DNA from: an uncultured Clostridia bacterium | Lineage (GTDB): Bacteria > Bacillota > Clostridia > TANB77 > CAG-508 | Reading direction: 5' to 3' | Length of the DNA stretch: 8,230 nucleotides | Assembly: GCA_944391155.1 (NCBI GenBank) | Contig: CALXSO010000065.1 | Span: forward strand, 1-8,230 | Shown: positions 5,576 to 8,230 of the stretch, in pieces | Numbering within the stretch: position 1 is the stretch's first letter | Layout: every line of letters starts with the position of its first letter | Made by a program: the position numbers and the translations under genes | Notes under the pieces: generated by a model | Database searches by the model: none | What the model saw: the letters and a program-made list of their open reading frames with translations, nothing else | Told to the model about the DNA's origin: nothing

Positions 5576-6301
5576 TTAATCATTTTTTAATGTTTCTAAA
5601 ACTTTAGATGTTGTTTTGTTTTTATCAAATTTGTTTATAATAAATATTATTAATCCCACTATTGCAAAAGTTATAGCATAAATTATCAAACTCATTTTCC
5701 AATCGCCTACAACTAAATTTGAACCCGCAAAAGTTGAAGAAATTACAGAAGGCAATCTTGCAAAAGTTGATATCATTATAAATCTAAATGGTTTAATTGG
5801 CAATAGTCCAGCAATATATACTAATAAATCTTTCGGTGTACCTGGTATTATAAATAATATAAACATTATACTTTCTATCGTTTCAGCATTTTTAAATAAT
5901 TTACTATTTTCTATTTTTTTTACTTTTTCCTCACTACAAAAATCATATACAAATTTTCTCCCTAATTTACGCACTACAAAAAATATAATTGTAGATATTA
6001 TAAAAACAGACACTGTAATAAATATTGTCCCACCAATTCCTCCATAACACATACCAGCTAAAATTTCCAAAGGCTCTCCTGGCAATATAAATAAAAATAC
6101 TTGTGCTATTTGAAGTCCGAATAAAGTCAGTAAGCCAAGAAAACCCGATTCATTTACTTTATTTTTAAAATCCATCTGCCCTTCTGTTGTACTTAAATTT
6201 TTAATCACAGGAAATAAATATAATGTGATACCTATTAAAATAAATATAACCAATACCATCAATAATATCTTAAAAATTTTTATTTTATCTTTTCTATTCA
6301 T
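5576..6301 (-). CDS. TVP38/TMEM64 family membrane protein (VTT domain)
   Basis: This polytopic inner-membrane protein belongs to the wider DedA/VTT family, some members of which move lipids across membranes; no specific substrate can be named here. Numbered from the 6301 start (241 residues), a membrane segment at about 10-31 is followed by the VTT signature LPGEPLEILAGMCYG (73-87). Next come VRKLGRKFVYDF (110-121), the second re-entrant-type motif IPGTPKDLLVYIAGLLP (152-168), FARLPSVISSTFAGS (180-194) and a final membrane segment. The ATG at 6301 is preferred because AAAGGGAG lies just before it. The alternative ATG at 6319 has no ribosome site and sits only about 10 nt from the predicted transcription start. 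It heads an operon with the short PF06541 gene. Confidence 0.88.
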   Translation of the reverse strand: MNRKDKIKIFKILLMVLVIFILIGITLYLFPVIKNLSTTEGQMDFKNKVNESGFLGLLTLFGLQIAQVFLFILPGEPLEILAGMCYGGIGGTIFITVSVFIISTIIFFVVRKLGRKFVYDFCSEEKVKKIENSKLFKNAETIESIMFILFIIPGTPKDLLVYIAGLLPIKPFRFIMISTFARLPSVISSTFAGSNLVVGDWKMSLIIYAITFAIVGLIIFIINKFDKNKTTSKVLETLKND

Positions 6302-6335
6302 ATTCTCCCTTTCTTTCATTTACATAAACAACAAT

Positions 6336-6344
6336 AGTATATCA
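6336..6344 (-). promoter_or_regulatory. Possible extended -10 promoter of the TVP38-like operon
   Basis: On the minus strand TGATATACT (6336-6344) fits an extended -10 (TGnTATAAT with one change). There is no convincing -35. Transcription would begin near 6329, giving a leader of about 28 nt to the ATG at 6301, which agrees with the preferred start. Confidence 0.4.
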
Positions 6345-6366
6345 TATTTTTCAAAAAAAGTATATA

Positions 6367-6398
6367 ATTGAATGATATAATTATAATATCATTGCAAT
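6367..6398. repeat. AT-rich inverted repeat upstream of the TVP38-like operon
   Basis: aatgatat (6371-6378) pairs exactly with atatcatt (6386-6393). Four outer pairs (attg 6367-6370 with caat 6395-6398) follow a single bulged G. This 12-bp arm repeat lies between the acetyltransferase stop and the next promoter. It could be an operator or a transcript-end hairpin; there is no clear T run. Confidence 0.4.
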
Positions 6399-6441
6399 AT
6401 TAAAAATATCTTTAAGAATTATTAAGAAATTATTAAAATAT

Positions 6442-6999
6442 TTATTTCAATTGTTTTTTTACAATACAAGGACTTCCTACTGCTACAGAATTTGAAGGGA
6501 TATCTTTATTTACAACACTTCCAGCCCCTATTACAACATTATCACCTATTTTTACTCCTGGTAAAATACATACATTTCCACCAATCCAAACATTATTTCC
6601 TATTGTAATAGGCTTTGCATACTCTATTCCTTTATTTCTTGTTATATAATCAATCGGATGTCCTGCTGCATATATCCCACAGTTAGGACCAATAAACACA
6701 TTATCACCTATAATAATATCAGTTGCATCTAGAATTATCAAATTGTGATTTGCATAAAAATTATCACCTATTTTTATGTTATATCCATAATCACAAAAAA
6801 ATGGTTGCTCTATTAAATAATTTTTACCAACTTCTTTTAATATATCTTTAATCTTTAATTCTCGAGCCTTTAATTTGGTTGGCTGTATTTTATTATATTC
6901 ATAACATTTATCTTTACAAGAATTTCTCTCTGTGATTAATTCTTGATCTTTATTTGGATTATACAATAATCCATTTTTTACTTTTTCTTTTTCTGTCAT
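6442..6999 (-). CDS. Maltose/galactoside-type O-acetyltransferase (left-handed beta-helix)
   Basis: This cytoplasmic CoA-dependent enzyme acetylates a sugar hydroxyl; the natural acceptor cannot be read from sequence. The 185-residue protein begins TEKEKVKNGLLYNPNKDQEL, the cap typical of Maa/LacA proteins. Hexapeptide repeats of the left-handed beta-helix follow, such as IKIGDN, IIIGDNVFIGPN, ITIGNNVWIGGN and VKIGDNVVIGAGS. The likely catalytic His is H114 in AAGHPID, and the C-terminal VAVGSPCIVKK is also typical. The reading frame stays open back to 7086, but the ATG at 6999 is chosen because GAAGG (7007-7011) lies 7 nt before it and because the family N-terminus starts here. It is a single gene, with the terminator at 7121-7160 upstream and an AT-rich gap downstream. 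Confidence 0.92.
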   Translation of the reverse strand: MTEKEKVKNGLLYNPNKDQELITERNSCKDKCYEYNKIQPTKLKARELKIKDILKEVGKNYLIEQPFFCDYGYNIKIGDNFYANHNLIILDATDIIIGDNVFIGPNCGIYAAGHPIDYITRNKGIEYAKPITIGNNVWIGGNVCILPGVKIGDNVVIGAGSVVNKDIPSNSVAVGSPCIVKKQLK

Positions 7000-7097
7000 A
7001 AAAAAACCTTCTTTCTTATTTAATTTCATAAAATGCAAATTAATTTTAAGTTGTTTCTTAAAATAAAAACCATCACTATTATTCACATTTTATATTT

Positions 7098-7127
7098 ATT
7101 ATAATTCATTTTTAAATAATTAACCAA
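7098..7127 (-). promoter_or_regulatory. Possible sigma-A promoter of the acetyltransferase gene
   Basis: On the minus strand TATAAT (7098-7103) matches the -10 exactly. TTGGTT (7122-7127), 18 bp upstream, is a weak -35 that lies inside the foot of the preceding terminator hairpin. The leader to the ATG at 6999 would be about 90 nt. Confidence 0.4.
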
Positions 7128-7160
7128 AAAAAGCTTCTAATTAGAAGCTTTTTCTGGTTA
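7121..7160. terminator. Rho-independent terminator after the 312-residue gene
   Basis: The 40-bp stretch is a palindrome centred at 7140/7141 with a single mismatch over 20-base arms. Its core, agcttctaattagaagct, is flanked by A and T runs. Read on the minus strand, the stem is followed by seven Ts, a normal intrinsic terminator for the gene at 7248-8186. It separates that gene from the acetyltransferase. Confidence 0.8.
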
Positions 7161-7198
7161 CATATAGGAAATTCAACTTTATCCTGACTCTCTATATG
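7161..7198. repeat. 7-bp inverted repeat CATATAG/CTATATG
   Basis: catatag (7161-7167) and ctatatg (7192-7198) are exact inverted copies 24 bp apart. The right arm overlaps the first two bases of the next hairpin, so the two folds compete. Confidence 0.35.
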
Positions 7199-7237
7199 CA
7201 AAGGTCACTACATAAAACTTGCTAATGTAGCTTTGCA
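7197..7237. repeat. Bulged hairpin downstream of the 312-residue gene
   Basis: tgcaaag (7197-7203) and ctacat (7208-7213) pair exactly with atgtag (7225-7230) and ctttgca (7231-7237). This makes a 13-bp stem with a 4-nt bulge (gtca) on one side and an 11-nt loop. There is no T run, so it is not the terminator, which lies further on. In the minus-strand transcript it lies immediately after the stop codon. Confidence 0.55.
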
Positions 7238-7247
7238 ACCTCTATTA

Positions 7248-8186
7248 TTATAAAATTCTATTTTCCGCCATAATAAAGTCAATAACTTTATCTGCTTCCT
7301 TAATAAAATAAGAAAGTTTTTCCTTTTCTTCACAATCCATATTAAAGACATTGTATTTTCCTTTACGGTATTCGACAACAATACCATTTTCAAGAGGACA
7401 TCTATATTTTATTATATTTTCATCCTCATCGTTATAAAATTCAATGCCATTATAATCTCTATATGAAGAAAGTAGTTTATACCTCCTATATTTAAGTATT
7501 TTATCAGCATAAAATACTTCTATGGTTTCAATATTAAATTCTTTCTCACAGATTCCAATAATATTAGAAATATTAACATTTCCAACTAATATATTCTGTA
7601 TCTGTGATTCTAAGGAATTTTTAATTTTATGATACACTTCCATAAAATTTCCCTGACTTTTTATTCCATGGACTGTTATAGATAAAACAGCATTTTCAGA
7701 ATCCTCATTGAATATTGTAATTTTAGTATTAACTAAATTCATCATACACAATATTCTTGACTTCAAGCAAGTATATTCAGCCGAAAATGATGCAATATCA
7801 TAATTATTACTACTCTTCACAATTATTTCTTCCTTAGGTTTTTTAACTGTTAACTTCTTATCTTTCTCCAAACCATATCCTATTTCAATTGTATAATCTT
7901 GACCATAAGATGTAAAAACAGCTGTATCAAATTCGACGGAATAATCATCCAAATTAATTGGTTTTGCATCGATTCCTGCCGCTCTACACATTGAAGTAAA
8001 CATGAAAATAGGTTCTTTGCAATCTGCCCATTTTATTATCAGTCTTGCAATTTCAGGCTCTGCAGTTCTAATCGAACTACATTCTTCATTCACAATAGAT
8101 TGAACATATTCTTCAATCCATATTTTTTCAGCTAAATCGCTGATTAATCTCCGGACATCATAAAATAAACCTTCTTTTTTTGACAT
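7248..8186 (-). CDS. Protein of unknown function with a possible degenerate transglutaminase-like segment
   Basis: I do not recognise this 312-residue protein. It has no signal peptide or membrane segment and is probably cytoplasmic. Residues 54-77 (ADCKEPIFMFTSMCRAAGID, then AKPI) match the transglutaminase-core pattern GDCxDxAxxxxxLxRAxGIPAR with no gap, placing C56 where the catalytic cysteine would be. At the expected second motif (about 87-103, DTAVFTSYGQDYTIEIG) the catalytic His is Asp and no final Asp is obvious, so an active enzyme is doubtful. The rest, including the C-terminal 130 residues, shows nothing I can name. The start is firm: AGGAGGT (8193-8199) lies 6 nt before the ATG. 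A TAGAAT -10-like site (8214-8219) lies at the window edge; any -35 is outside. It is a single gene ended by the terminator at 7121-7160. By eye its base composition is less AT-extreme than that of its neighbours. Confidence 0.75.
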   Translation of the reverse strand: MSKKEGLFYDVRRLISDLAEKIWIEEYVQSIVNEECSSIRTAEPEIARLIIKWADCKEPIFMFTSMCRAAGIDAKPINLDDYSVEFDTAVFTSYGQDYTIEIGYGLEKDKKLTVKKPKEEIIVKSSNNYDIASFSAEYTCLKSRILCMMNLVNTKITIFNEDSENAVLSITVHGIKSQGNFMEVYHKIKNSLESQIQNILVGNVNISNIIGICEKEFNIETIEVFYADKILKYRRYKLLSSYRDYNGIEFYNDEDENIIKYRCPLENGIVVEYRKGKYNVFNMDCEEKEKLSYFIKEADKVIDFIMAENRIL

Positions 8187-8230
8187 TTTTCTACCTCCTA
8201 AAATTTTTTTGGTATTCTATTAGCTATATT

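Noticed and set aside
7000..7086. 29-residue N-terminal extension of the acetyltransferase
   Set aside because: The frame is open, but family similarity begins at the 6999 ATG, which has its own well-spaced GAAGG.
7208..7393. Open frame of 61 codons on the minus strand
   Set aside because: It overlaps the end of the 312-residue gene in another frame and runs into the bulged hairpin; no ribosome site.

Overview
The window is strongly AT-rich throughout. It carries a dipicolinate synthase subunit (spoVFB/dpaB), a spore-coat-stage function, plus Gram-positive style AGGAGG ribosome binding sites and sigma-A promoters. Together these point to a spore-forming Clostridia-type Bacillota chromosome. 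No rRNA, tRNA, CRISPR array or complete insertion sequence was seen.

Layout, left to right. Bases 1-105 are the last 34 codons of a tyrosine recombinase (+). Bases 106-483 hold no gene; they contain one complete copy of a structured dispersed repeat (called here the three-arm repeat), a separate strong hairpin, an inverted partial left end, and a shorter copy that lacks the arms. Bases 484-3361 are a minus-strand pair: oligoendopeptidase F (pepF), then a PF06541 (CmpB-type) membrane protein with long hydrophilic tails. Bases 3501-3806 (-) encode a small membrane-anchored LysM protein of YneA type behind a consensus sigma-A promoter. Bases 3953-4110 are another full copy of the three-arm repeat. 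Bases 4197-4775 (+) are spoVFB behind a mother-cell-like promoter, ended by a long bidirectional terminator.

Bases 4997-6301 (-) are a two-gene operon: a TVP38/TMEM64 (VTT domain) membrane protein followed by a second, compact PF06541 protein. Bases 6442-6999 (-) are a maltose/galactoside-type O-acetyltransferase. Bases 7248-8186 (-) are a protein of unknown function with a segment resembling a degenerate transglutaminase core; a strong terminator and a bulged hairpin lie downstream of it.

Most genes are ordinary clostridial housekeeping, envelope or sporulation genes. The least ordinary signal is the three-arm repeat: an outer inverted repeat encloses three directly abutting hairpins. The 9-nt loop of the third hairpin is nearly complementary to a conserved motif at the element's left end. 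One copy starts within about 15 bp of the recombinase stop codon. Whether it is a miniature mobile element or a structured RNA cannot be settled from one window.
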